Below are positions 23,399 through 33,534 of a stretch of DNA of 64,000 nt, in pieces. Both the position numbers and the translations under genes were made by a program. Below the pieces are notes generated by a model. The model did no database searches and was not told where the DNA came from. It saw nothing but the letters and a program-made list of their open reading frames with translations. This DNA is from Lichina pygmaea. Its lineage: Eukaryota; Ascomycota; Lichinomycetes; Lichinales; Lichinaceae. How positions within the stretch are numbered: the first letter of the stretch is position 1; the number at the start of each line of letters is the position of its first letter. The stretch covers positions 1,736,001-1,800,000 of the forward strand of contig OY730174.1 in assembly GCA_963422465.1 (NCBI GenBank), written 5' to 3'.

Positions 23399-24719
23399 AT
23401 GGACCCGATGCCCATGGCGGCCTTCCAAGACGTGGTCACGGTATGGTTTCCGTCGACACCCATCGTCGACCGTACGAAGACGAACGCACGTTGACCGTTT
23501 CGTGACAAAGGAGCCGAGGATGAAGACGACAGCCGCCGCTCTGAAGACCGAGCTCGTCTCGAACGCTGGCTCGTACGATGCTCAGCAAGCCGCCCTTGCG
23601 CGAATCTTCCAGGTCAGCTCCTTCGCTCTGCTGTCCAGGTCCTCGGACCAAGACGACATCTGGCGCAAGGCTCAACCCAGCTGACGCTCTCGTCGACAAA
23701 AGAACTCCTTGTGCGCCGGCGACCCGTTGTCCCCGCAGGCCTGCCCCGCTGGCCCCGGGTCGGGCGCCCAGAACTTTGGGGTCCAGCTGACCGGCTTTCC
23801 CCTCCCGAACTGCCAAGACTTCAACTCTCAACTGGATCCGAACATACAGCGGGCTGTCGAGGATTCTCAACTCCTGGCTTTCGCGTCGCCCCCCGCGAGC
23901 GCCACCCTGCAATCCTTTCCGCCCGATGCCTTCGGCGCGAACGAGCCGTTGGCGGCCTGGACCGCATTCCAACCCACGTCATCGCCGACGGCAGCTGTCT
24001 TTCCCGGCGCTCTCACATCGCCCCCGGGCACGCCGTTGACGAGCCCCGGCTCCCAATTCTCCGGCTGCGACGAGATGTTCGAGACGATCCAGCCCGGGGT
24101 CGACGACGCGACCCCGCAACCGTTTTGCCTGCAACGCCCTCGGAAAGCTGGCGAGGTCGACGGTAGAAGGGCGTCCGGCGTCGACACGCGCAGATCCAGC
24201 GTCGAGATGAACCGGCGGCCGTCGCCGGGGCGACAGGTGCGTTTGATCCCGATCCATCGCCGCGTCGTGCTAGCAAAGGCCTGTCTGACCTGACGACCGG
24301 TTGCGGTGCAGGCTCGTACGAACTCCTCGGGAGGAAAGCCGAAGAAGGGCCACAACGTCGTCGAGAAACGGTATCGGACGAACCTGAACGACAAGCTCGA
24401 GCGGCTTCGGGAGAGCGTCCCGAGCCTGCGCACGCAGTCGCCGGCGGCTGGCATCGCCGGTGTGACCTGTGCCGCGTCCGGAGACGGATCCAGATCCAAC
24501 AACCTCCGGCCGAACAAGGCCAACATCCTGGAGAAGGCGGTCGAGCACATCCAGCAGCTCGAGGGCGGACTGAAGCACGCGTCGGACGAGAACGCGCGGC
24601 TCCGGGCGCTGGTGCGCACGCTGGAGAAGATGATCGTCAGCGGCGGCGGCGTCGGCAGCGGTGCGGGCGACGACGAGACGCGGGCGCACCTTGCCGCTTT
24701 GGTCGATGCCACCATCTGA
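23399..24719 (+). CDS. SREBP-type bHLH-zipper transcription factor (no membrane anchor)
   Basis: 361-residue nuclear factor; exons 23399-23440, 23511-23612, 23703-24236 and 24312-24719; introns 70, 90 and 75 nt, all phase-consistent. The basic region and helix 1 read KKGHNVVEKRYRTNLNDKL (about residue 236 on). The Tyr in EKRYR, where most bHLH proteins have Arg, is the hallmark of the SREBP class and permits binding to sterol elements as well as E-boxes. A long loop carrying Gly/Ser/Arg follows, then helix 2 (NKANILEKAVEHIQQLEGGL) running into a leucine-zipper-like coiled coil. The protein ends about 30 residues later without any transmembrane segment, so it is like Tye7/Hms1/SrbB rather than membrane-bound Sre1. 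The N-terminal 230 residues are Pro/Ser-rich and probably activating. In fungi this class regulates glycolysis, sterol synthesis or hypoxic growth. Orthology within the class is not decided. Confidence 0.85.
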
Positions 24720-27284
24720 ACGGTGGAATCACGCGAAGGATCTTCCGTGTGATTTGCAGGCCATGATTCCCTTGTCCCCCACTTCCGGGGGGTTGTTTTG
24801 GCGATTCGCAAAGCGATGGGCGTGTCGGATGACTTTTCGCGGGGTTGTTTTTCTTTGCTCAGCGCCTCGCTGGTTCTTGTGCTGCTGTTCTCTTTCTTTC
24901 TCCCCTCTTATATCCTTCCATTTCTCCTTTCTCCTTTCTTCCCCACTTGTCGTTAGTTCTTTGACGATCATGGTGGAAAAGCAGATGATATCAAAAAGCT
25001 GAACATCTTTCCCCCTCATTTGAGTTGTGCACTTTTTTTGTCCCGTGATTGCCGAGTCGGAGTCGGGACTTGAGAGAGATTAGCTGAGCCTGTCTTCGGG
25101 CTCCTGGGTAATGTCTTGGGGGTGTGGGAGGGGAGAGGCTATTGAACAGCTTTACCCGTGGTCTGTTTCTCTGGTCAAAACAGTAGAGTAAAAGACTTGA
25201 GTCTTCCTTTCTTCGTTGGGGGGTTGACGGTATGATGGAGCTGACCGAGAGAGCTGCCGAGAAGGTAAGGAGTCTTGGAAGAGCCCCGAAAAAGTTCTGG
25301 AAGAGTGCCGGAAGAGTTCTAGGAGAGGAGGAGGAAAGACAGAGGGAGGGAGTCTTTGACCCTGGCTGCTCCGAGACTCTTTGCTTCAAGACTCCCTATC
25401 CCCCCTCCTCCCCCAACACACCCGCACACACGCACGCAAAGTAATAACAAGAGGAGAAAAAAAAAACATACAGAAAAGGAGTTATTATCAGAGAGTGCAT
25501 CCACGATGGGTGATGTTGCAAGAAGTGCCAGGAAAAACTGGCCAATTTGAGAATTTGACCTCTTGAGGAGCTGGTGATAGAGGTACAGGGGTACAGGTCG
25601 TCTTCCGGGAAAAGTAGAGGTTTGAGACGGTTGTTTCTGGAGAGCTGCGGTGGAGGAAAAGAGGAGGGGGGGGGGGGAGGAGACGGGCTTGGGGAAATAA
25701 GACCAGAGAGGGAGGGAGAGAGAGAGAGAGAGAGAAGGGGGAGGGGGGGCCACATCGGTTGATGGGGTACGAGGATGAGTTTGGACATGAGAATCATGAC
25801 GATGAGCATGATGAGAATCATGACGATGATGATAATGATAATGAAGATGATAACGATGATGACGACAACGAAAATGACAATGACGATGGCAGAATAAGAA
25901 TAGAAACATGACGGCCAAGAACAAAAATTTTCTCAGGGAAAGAAAACAGTGAGCAGGGCTAGCCAGGATTGGAAAACCGAGGAGATATATCAGCACGACA
26001 GTAAAATTGGTGGATGAAGATGACAAGGAAAAGGAAGAAGAAGAAGAAGAAGAAGAAGAAGGCACTGTCCATGGTTCATGCGTCGGTCGATGGCCGTTTG
26101 GTCGTCGTCGTTCGGTCATTGTCGTTGATGGCTGACGCCATGAAGAGCTGGGCTAGGGTGCATGATGAACAGGTCACGCTTCGAATCCTTGCTTGTTTGA
26201 TCTCTCCGTCAGTCTTCGTCGCTCTCGTTCTTTGGTTCGTTCATTTCTCTTCCTTGATCCTTCCTTCCTCTCCCAGGCCAGCTGTTCTTTTCCCCGGTGC
26301 CGACTCGTCACACATCTAGACTAGGCTCGACTAGTCGGCCCCTCTTCCCTTTTGTGCAAAGCTGTTTTCATCATCATCATCGTCGTCGTCATCGTCATCG
26401 TCATCATCATCAAGCATGACGATAGAAAGCGGCCGCGTTGTCCATCCTTGTCCCAGCGGCCATCTTCCTCCGTCTGCGTGATTCTGACGGGATGGGAGGA
26501 GAGCGGGAAGAAGTAGCAGGGCATCGCAGAGAATGATTCTCGTCAGCCGTCGACGGTGGCCACTTGCCAAGACGATGTCTCCACGGGGCATCGTCCAGGA
26601 TATTCTCATGGGTGTTTGGCGCCGGTCGCTGCCGTCGCCGTCGACTTTTACTCGTAGTAGATGTTCCCCTTCGTGACCCAACCTCACCGTCCGCACAACA
26701 TCAAGGGGTCCTGTGCTGAAAGGAGAAGACAAGGGAGACTTCACCATCCTTCGATCCGTCATTTCGAAGGGCGTTTTCGTCGTCGGTCCGTCGTCTTGCT
26801 CTGCTCGACACGCGGATCGCCATGTCATCGATCGTCCTAGCAGTTCCTCACGCCGAGGCACCGGGAACGGGAGCGGTGTTCTCAGCCGGTCGACGCTCGG
26901 CAGGATGCTCTTGATGTCCTGGCGATGCGCGAGCGTAGGCCCTGGCTTGACGGTGTCTGCATATTCCACGCTCTCCCCCATATATGCTCTCACTCTCCCC
27001 CACCATATAACGGCAGACGGGTATTTGAAGCGGGTCAGACCACTCTTGGCATGATCAGATCGACAGACGAGCCTTGGTAGCACGTTGAGGTACGTAACTC
27101 GACGCTTGAACTGCTCACATGTGCGCTCGTGGAAGAAACCCCACATGACCCCACATCTCCTCCAGCGACTTTTAGATCTCCTCTTTCTCCTTCGCGGTCA
27201 GCTTGCATCCCACTTTCTCGGCTTCTCCTTCCAAGTTCCACCGTTCCGCGGAGATGTGTACAGTATCACGTCCCCTTTGCTTTT
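24720..27284. other. Long noncoding stretch with microsatellites
   Basis: No supported gene. Simple sequence is abundant: GA repeat 25716-25735, gat/aat-type trinucleotide tract 25796-25890, GAA repeat about 26034-26061, and a cat/cgt tract 26369-26415. The long minus-strand frames here (25319-26119 and 26331-27146) owe their length to these tracts, giving Ser/His- and Asp-runs, and show no domain. Confidence 0.45.
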
Positions 27285-27584
27285 CTACTTTCCGCCCAAG
27301 TTCAAGACAAGCCCATGCCGCTGACAGATAGCGTCAAGCCATGTCGTATCCTTGCACCACATCCAACTTGCATCTCCAGCGGGTTCCGGACATTTCAACG
27401 GTACGCCGCAGACCCGTGCCCGCAATGTCCGCAACCAGACACACTCGATACATCCCGGACAAGGAAGATCACACACGAGCTTCTCCCAGATAGGCTTCGG
27501 ACAGTAGACGAAGCCAAAGTTTCCCAGAGCCTTGAAAGACGGCCCCATGAGCAAGGAAGGGGCTCCCCTGGAGAAGATCGACAA
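27285..27584 (-). CDS. Weak candidate exon, Cys-rich, possibly DUF6729-like
   Basis: A 99-codon minus-strand frame with evenly spaced Cys and Trp: NFGFVYCPKPIWEKLVCDLP, then CPGC, and later a CGVPLKCPEP segment. The spacing recalls the zinc-ribbon-like N-terminus (DUF6729) seen in multi-copy fungal proteins that sometimes accompany mobile DNA. The resemblance is from memory of the family pattern only, and neighbouring exons could not be joined. If real it is probably a gene fragment, since no partner exonuclease-like domain was found within 1 kb. Confidence 0.25.
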   Translation of the reverse strand: MSIFSRGAPSLLMGPSFKALGNFGFVYCPKPIWEKLVCDLPCPGCIECVWLRTLRARVCGVPLKCPEPAGDASWMWCKDTTWLDAICQRHGLVLNLGGK

Positions 27585-28379
27585 GACTAGGGACGTAGGC
27601 CCTAGCCTAGGCCGCCAGACAAACCGCCGGAGACATGCCCAGCCGCAACTCTACCTAAGTCCGGCTAGACACTGACGCTCGAGGTTCGTCGACAAGAGGA
27701 CCGTTCCATACGGTATTGGAGAAACGAAGGACGATGCCAATATTTCAGGACCGTCTCGTCATTCACAGCTTCCTTTTCTATTTTCCTTTAAAAAAAAACG
27801 CCCGGTTGTACTGTCATCCAGTACAACTTCCAAAGAAGGAGCGTCTACTCGAGACGAGTACCCGCCTGCCGTTGCCACATCAAACTTGTCGTGGCGTAAT
27901 TTGGCGGGCGCCCAGAGTACCGTGGCCGTGCAATGCGACATTTCAGCCATAGAGATCGTCGAAAAAGTCCGTTCAGCTTACTAGGTGCGGATATCAAGAT
28001 CTCACGATCGGAGATGCGTGGGGCAGAAGTGGTCTGACCTCGATACTATCGTACGAATAGCGCCACTCCGAACCGTTGAGCCGTACCACTGCATGGGCCC
28101 GAGCGTAACTCAGCCTCGGCCTCAGCCTTTTACCGGTACCTCCCTCGAGGTATATTGGGAACGCATGATCAAGCCCCGACAAGCAATGCCCCACTTCATG
28201 CTTCTGCTACCGAGTCGGCCCTTAAAACACGAGACGTACTGTAGGTCATCTCCAACGACACCGAAAAATCTCTCAGAAGATGACGTCATCGTCGGTCACA
28301 ATGCGTCAGACAAATCGCCTCGAGCGCGACCTCAACCCGAAGGAAGCTGTTCGTTGTTAGCAAGAAGACTGGCGCCTCC
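27585..28379. other. No gene seen
   Basis: Unremarkable sequence. The frame 27985-28533 on the plus strand is open but lacks domain or compositional support and overlaps the minus-strand candidate to the right. Confidence 0.4.
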
Positions 28380-29530
28380 TTACAAGAGAAACCGCTTGCC
28401 CGTGTCCCGGCACAGTCGACGAACGGAGAGCGAGCACGGAGATCTTGCAGGATTCTTGAAGAGCCTTGCATCATTGGAACTTGGCAGTTCAACGCCAACC
28501 AGTCGTAGTATGTTGATGGCAGGGTCGAAATAGTCAGCAACTCGAGCTGCAGACCCGGTGATGGCTGACGCAGAAGCTACCCTCCTCGTCACAGACATCA
28601 GGGCTTGAGCACGATCCTCAACCCGCTCCATAGGATCGCAAGATCGACTGTGGCTAGACCAGAGCGAGCTTCGATGACGTTCCTGGACGTTTTGATCCCG
28701 CAAGATAGGCGTGCAGCTGCTGGTGCACAGTTCGCATCTCCGTCAGGTACTCTTGATCTCGCTCTGTCACAGCAGTCGAGCGTATGAGAATGTCGAGCGA
28801 TGCATCCCCGTAAAGTCTGGAATGACTCTCGTCAGAGACATCCGAAGGACCGGCTCCTTCCCGCCATCTAGAGATCCGCAACAGGAAGTATGTTTTGAGA
28901 ACCATCAAAGCAGGATCGGCTACTGACCATGAAGAAGACGTGGACCCACGTACTTCAACAAAGCTGATCTCAAAGTCATCCTGTAGATCAAGCAGGGCGC
29001 ATAGACCACTGTAGATCCAGCAACAAACAAAATCACCGACGACTTCACGATGATTTTGAGGATGGCTACCAAGCGGTGAGACAAGGACCTGAAGTGACTT
29101 ACTTGGAAACAACAAACTGCGTTGTTTGCAAGCGCAAGTTACTCGCATATATCTGCTCAAAATCAAGATTACGGGAGTAGCGACTTTGGCGGCAAGAAGA
29201 CTCTGTTGTAGTTCCCATGGAATCAGGAATACTCAAGGCCCATCGCAAGTAAGAGGCAAAAGGCTCAAGAACAGCCATCGCCATATTGGTGGGCAGCCTC
29301 CCGGATGATACTGCTGGTGGATGACATCTCGTCAGCGTCTCCGTCGATCCGCTCACCCAGACGCAGCAACAGATCAGAAGGGGAAAACTACCTCGTTCGA
29401 GCGGCGTAGACGTCGTCCCACAAGCATGCTTGAGAAATTGCTCGGTGATGAGCGTCACCACATACGTAGGCGGTGTCCATCGCCCGAAAGTGTCTGGGGT
29501 GAGAAGAATGTCTCCTGCCAGCCCCCACAA
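28380..29530 (-). CDS. Candidate spliced gene of unknown function, exon structure partly unresolved
   Basis: Several long minus-strand frames connect by good splice sites. From 29530 down, a frame with DLWGLAGDILLTPDTFGRWT and TYVVTLITEQFLKH ends at a GTAGTT donor near 29400. A CTGAC branch and CAG acceptor lead into a second exon containing FASYLRWALSIPDS and NLDFEQIYASNLRLQ, which ends at GTAAGT near 29100. The next frame (down to 28654) stays open for 170 codons, including REVVGDFVCCWIYSGLCALL and TERDQEYLTEMRTVHQQL. A last frame (28703-28380) contains ARVADYFDPAINILRLVGVE. I could not join the 28.65-28.70 kb junction cleanly or fix the start. No domain is recognised. Length and phase agreement favour a real gene, perhaps lineage-specific or decaying. 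Confidence 0.38.
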
Positions 29531-30661
29531 ATCTCCCCTGTCCCAAGAGCGGTAACGCTACATTCTCTTGAAACCGAGCCGACTTACCGTCCGGTAGAAA
29601 CTCTGGATATCTGGTTCTGGACTCGCCATTGCCATTAATTAGCGTTGCGGCCTCCCCCGGTCGAAGTGATGTTACCGTTGCCTGGCTCACCTCTTGGATG
29701 CCCGCTAGTCGGAAAGGCGCTTAGGATACCAAGATGATGACGAGACGGATTGGAAGACACATCGAAACGAGGTGGCAATCCGACACCTATCTGATGTGAC
29801 AGGGCTGTCAGCCGTTGGGATGACACGGAGCATGTCTAGAGTAACACTACGTAAGTTTACATCGTGTTCCCATTACGGTAACGCACGAACGATCCTTTGG
29901 TGTAGCCTGATGTGATCGTTGTAGCACGAGCTAGTTATCATTCCAACCGGGGTCGCCCCTGCAGATGGCATGTCGACTGCGGTAGCTGCACAAGACATAT
30001 AACCTTGATCATGTCGAAGAAATCTCCATTTTCGAGGTGTAAGCCTCCGTATCATATGGTACGTTACGTACATTACAAAAAGAAGAGAAAGAAAGCTCGG
30101 TCATCTTGACCAAGTCCATACCGGTGCCGTCCTGGACCAGCCGCGATATCACCGAATCACCGTCGATACGGGACAGCTGAGGTGTGGAGTCAACAAAAGG
30201 CGCCCGCATGGTGCTGGCAACCAACGGTCTGGGAACGCAGAAAGGCACCGCTCGTGTCAGATGCCTCCCCTATCCATGATGCTGGCTGCGACTGTCTCTC
30301 AGGCTTCAGGTGCGTGTGGGATAACCTTGGATAGGCTCAGCTAATGGTACTACAGTACGTACTACGTACTGTGTAGTACTTGGATCAATCTGATGGAGAA
30401 TACTAGTATGCAGCGGAGAGACAGTGCCGCATGGGTGTTCTCCTTACAGACGTACGGAGTACGTACTACATGTACTGTACGAGTAAGGGGTGTGGCCAGA
30501 GAAGATGTGTACGGAGTAGGTATCATCACAGTCACGTGATACCCCCCCCCTACATCACATGATCGACGTCAAATCATTCCGCCCCGCAATTTGCGTGTGC
30601 GTTCGAGGTCGCCTGGAGGGAAACAAGGAGGAGGAGGAGGAACACAACCTCAGCGCACAGA
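29531..30661. other. Intergenic / VTC1 promoter
   Basis: No gene supported. The right half is the VTC1 promoter and contains GTAC clusters at 30350-30375 and 30450-30482 (including GTACGGAGTAC), a TCACGTGA box at 30532-30539 and a short C run at 30542. A GGAGGAGGAGGAGG purine tract lies just before the VTC1 start (about 30629-30642). Confidence 0.5.
30533..30538. promoter_or_regulatory. CACGTG box upstream of VTC1
   Basis: CACGTG within GTCACGTGAT, 124 bp upstream of the VTC1 ATG. In yeasts VTC genes belong to the phosphate regulon and are switched on by the bHLH factor Pho4 through CACGTG. The site and distance are seen directly; Pho4-type control is an inference. Cbf1 and other bHLH factors bind the same core. 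Confidence 0.45.
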
Positions 30662-31158
30662 ATGTCGACACAGCCACTACTCCAGACGGCACCAGGTAAG
30701 GTCAAAGAGCAAGTCAACCGAGTCAGATGCCCTGAGACGCACGCCCCAGGCATCCATTTCCGGTTGATGCACCGTACTGAGATGTGTGCGGCCGCCGGCT
30801 GTGGGACGCAGGCAAACGCATCGCCTTGCCGACCCGGGTCGAGCCCAAGGTCTTCTTCGCCAACGAGCGCACCTTCCTGTCATGGCTCAACTTCAGCGTC
30901 GTCCTCGGCGGCCTGGCCATCGGGCTGTTGAATTTCGGTGACCGGATCGGCCGGATCAGCGCCGCGCTCTTCACCGTCGTCGCCATGGCCGCCCTGATCT
31001 ACGCGCTCGTCACCTTCCACTGGCGAGCCCAGAGCATCCGGAAGCGAGGCCAGGCCGGCTTCGACGACCGCTTCGGTCCGTCCGTCCTGGCCGTCGCCTT
31101 GCTGGCCGTCGTCATCGTCAACTTCACCCTGCGCATCGCGGACGAACAGAGCCGTTGA
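30662..31158 (+). CDS. VTC1: Vacuolar transporter chaperone subunit Vtc1
   Basis: 126-residue polytopic membrane protein of the VTC complex, which makes polyphosphate from ATP and moves it into the vacuole. Exons 30662-30695 and 30812-31158; intron 116 nt with GTAAGG donor. The intron splits the family's invariant start [20 protein letters not shown] between Pro and Gly, which is why exon 2 alone seems to begin oddly. The DUF202 core is fully conserved: [36 protein letters not shown] and [18 protein letters not shown]. Three transmembrane helices are seen (~32-50, ~58-80 and ~100-120). Basic residues in the helices, needed for phosphate handling in yeast Vtc1, are present (Lys and Arg in [11 protein letters not shown]; Arg in DRIGR). 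No SPX domain, as expected. Length equals the family norm (about 129). Confidence 0.97.
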
Positions 31159-31689
31159 GCCCGAAGGCTTCGGAACGTGCCACCTGCATCGGAGGGAGCT
31201 GTGCTGCGCAGGAGATACCCTTCACGAACTGTCGAGCTCTGACCGGAGAGCCGATCCGCGTTGTCGCGTCGTGCCGAGTTTACTGATCGGGCTGTCAAGC
31301 GTCTTACACTCGAGATGATCTACTGAGCCCTTTGATCTGTCACACCGTCACGTCTGGCGTGTCGCACGAGAGTGGCACAATGGACATGATGTATCCGTGA
31401 CCAAAACACACATTGACTTGCCATATTCGATAGCTATGTGCAGCAGACTTGAAAGGTGTGGTGTCCATGTCATTGTGATCGCTTCCCCATCAACCGCCCC
31501 CCCCCCTCCTTCCTCTGGGAAAGAATTTTTTTTCTTTAAACGTTAGTTCGGACGAAGAGCTTCTTGGAGGTGTTCGAGCCTCTGGCAATGCCACGGATCA
31601 ACTAGGACTGTTTGTTTGTTCGCTGTCAAGGGTTAGAGTCGGCATCGACCGAGGCGAGTGGGACTCGAGGCCGTCAAAGAGCCACCGAC
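31159..31689. other. Convergent 3' region VTC1 / Pop7-like
   Basis: Short tail-to-tail spacer. A C run (31498-31506) and an AT-rich tttttttctttaaa stretch near 31527 may serve 3'-end formation. No gene seen. Confidence 0.5.
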
Positions 31690-32613
31690 TCACCCGTAAA
31701 GCGTTTTGAGATGGTCGCAGCGCATTCTGGACACATATATCAGGATGCGTGGCATCGCTTGGGTTTTGTGCGTCGCTGTCTCGTCTCCGGGCTTGAACCT
31801 GGGACGGGTCTCGACGCGTTCGAAAGAGTTCTCGTCGCCGTCCACGCACTCGTCGGCTCCGTCGCCTCGCACCTCCGGGGATGCGTTCCGCTTTTCGGCC
31901 TTCGGCCCTGAACGCTGCTGCCACTCGGCGATCGTCCTGCCCCCCTGCGCCCCTTTGGTGGTAGTACCGCGGGGGATGAGCTTCGTATGAGACGAGACGG
32001 TCGAGTACTGATACCACCTGGTGTTCTGCCTTTCGAGCTCGGCTTTGGCGATCTCGACCACGGATATCGCCTTGCCCGCCGCCGGCCCGTCTGCACGCAC
32101 GAGCGCCATGACCGGCTTGCAGTTGCGATCCGTGAAATTGATCGTGGCCAGCAGCGAAAGCAGACGCGTCACTTTCTTCGTCATCTCGGAGGAGGTGGTG
32201 ACGCTGAACTCGACAACCCTGTGCGTCTTCAAGACCTCAGGATCCGAGCTAAGGCCAGTCAAGTCGTCCGTGACGTCCTTTGCACCCTTGCTTCCAGCGC
32301 TATTCGGGACGTCATCCGAAGCTTGGACGGGCTGCCGCATAGCTCCATCTGTCGTAGGATGCCTCGTCTTTGCTCGTTTCGACGGCCGCTCTTGCGTCTC
32401 TGTTTTAGGGGCGCCATCCATTCCTTGAGCGGGCCGACGTGAGGGACCCTCGGATGGAACATGCGACGTCTTTGCTCGTTTCGACGGTCGCTCTTGTACC
32501 TGAGGATGCGAGTCCAATGGCGCTTTGTTGCTTCCTTGGTCGCCTCTTGGCGCTTTGAGGCCTGTCATCCTCTGCTCGTTCTTGGTTGACTTGCGGTTCT
32601 TGTAGCGGCCCAT
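31690..32613 (-). CDS. Alba-domain protein, Rpp20/Pop7-like RNase P/MRP subunit candidate
   Basis: 307-residue single-exon gene. Residues ~128-205 form an Alba-type RNA-binding domain: THRVVEFSVTTSSEMTKKVT, then LLSLLATINFTDRNCKPVMAL and a helix AISVVEIAKAELER. This arrangement fits fungal Pop7/Rpp20 or Rpp25-like subunits, which bind the P3 arm of RNase P and RNase MRP RNA. The N-terminal 125 residues are basic and disordered and contain a duplicated block: QERPSKRAKT at residues 40-49 and again at 74-83, 34 residues apart, each a likely nuclear localisation signal. The C-terminal 100 residues are low complexity and could hide a short unspliced intron. Start: the Met at 32613; an in-frame Met 33 codons upstream would add a hydrophobic stretch and is less likely. 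Assignment to Pop7 rather than another Alba protein is an inference. Confidence 0.62.
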   Translation of the reverse strand: MGRYKNRKSTKNEQRMTGLKAPRGDQGSNKAPLDSHPQVQERPSKRAKTSHVPSEGPSRRPAQGMDGAPKTETQERPSKRAKTRHPTTDGAMRQPVQASDDVPNSAGSKGAKDVTDDLTGLSSDPEVLKTHRVVEFSVTTSSEMTKKVTRLLSLLATINFTDRNCKPVMALVRADGPAAGKAISVVEIAKAELERQNTRWYQYSTVSSHTKLIPRGTTTKGAQGGRTIAEWQQRSGPKAEKRNASPEVRGDGADECVDGDENSFERVETRPRFKPGDETATHKTQAMPRILIYVSRMRCDHLKTLYG

Positions 32614-33534
32614 GGTAGTCAGGCCTGCTCTCCAGCGGTGGCGAGGTCGGCAGAGGAAACCGAGCAGCAGCCAGAGCGAATGAAGTACCCATGCAGAGAT
32701 TGTATAAACCAACCACGAGCTTTGAGGGAAGCACTAGAATCTAGAAGGCAGTTCGAGTCAAATCTCGAAGTGCGGTCGAGTGGAAAGGCCGAGCAAAGAG
32801 AGCGAACGACTCAGGGGAGCCAGAGACGGAAAGGCAGATGTACCCAGTGAATCGCAGGTTGTCCATCGGCGCCACAGCAATATGTCATCTCGATGACATT
32901 TCGTAGAAACGCCTGGTCTTCCTCGACGTCTGCCGTCACAAATTGCCGTCCGCCGTTCTTGCCAAAGCCGCGAGTCGAGGATGACTCAGCAGTACCCTCG
33001 TCACCGTCGCCGAGTCGCAAACGTCCAAATAGGGCTAAGCGCACTTATGTAATCAGTCAACACAACCTTTCGTGCGCCCAACTCGTGCCGAGCGATTACG
33101 AGGCACGCGAGGGCACATGGATCTGAGCCTCGCCGACGAAAGCAACACACCTTCTTGAGATCTGCATACATCCCCGCGGTACGCCCCGTACCGTGTTTTG
33201 AGCTCCTCATCAACTCATTTCAGCACTCCAACCGCATTTTCAGTTGCTGCCTCACTCCGTCTTTCGAGGCCCAGCAGTGAGAATAGAGAGAGCCCGTGGT
33301 TCAGCTAGCGGCTTTGGACGCTGTCGCGCCCGCTTATCGCGGTCATCAAGGCAGGTGAACAGCCTTGTCGGGTACGGCGTCTAACTCCTCAGAGTCTACG
33401 CTAATACCTTTCGAGTGGAGAAGTGGTCTCGATACGGGGCTCGCCGCGTCTACACGTCGACGTCCTGTGACGCGCCTGTCTGCGGACGGTGGCACTGGGC
33501 GGTCGCATCTGCCTGAAGGGCGGCGAGCGCTGCC
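32614..33534. other. Divergent promoter region Pop7-like / AHC1-like
   Basis: About 0.9 kb between two divergent genes. On the minus strand, 33213-32811 contains frames that can be read as a two-exon peptide (FGRLRLGDGDEGTAESSSTR then VEEDQAFLRNVIEMTYCCGA), but phase could not be closed from a start codon. I regard it as doubtful coding sequence. Nothing else stands out. Confidence 0.35.

Noticed and set aside
25319-26119. 266-codon Ser/His/Leu-rich minus-strand frame
   Set aside because: Produced by purine/pyrimidine microsatellites; no start context or domain.
26331-27146. 271-codon minus-strand frame with an Asp run
   Set aside because: Length is helped by a cat/cgt repeat read as poly-Asp; no domain, no splice context, and unlike the composition of true genes here.
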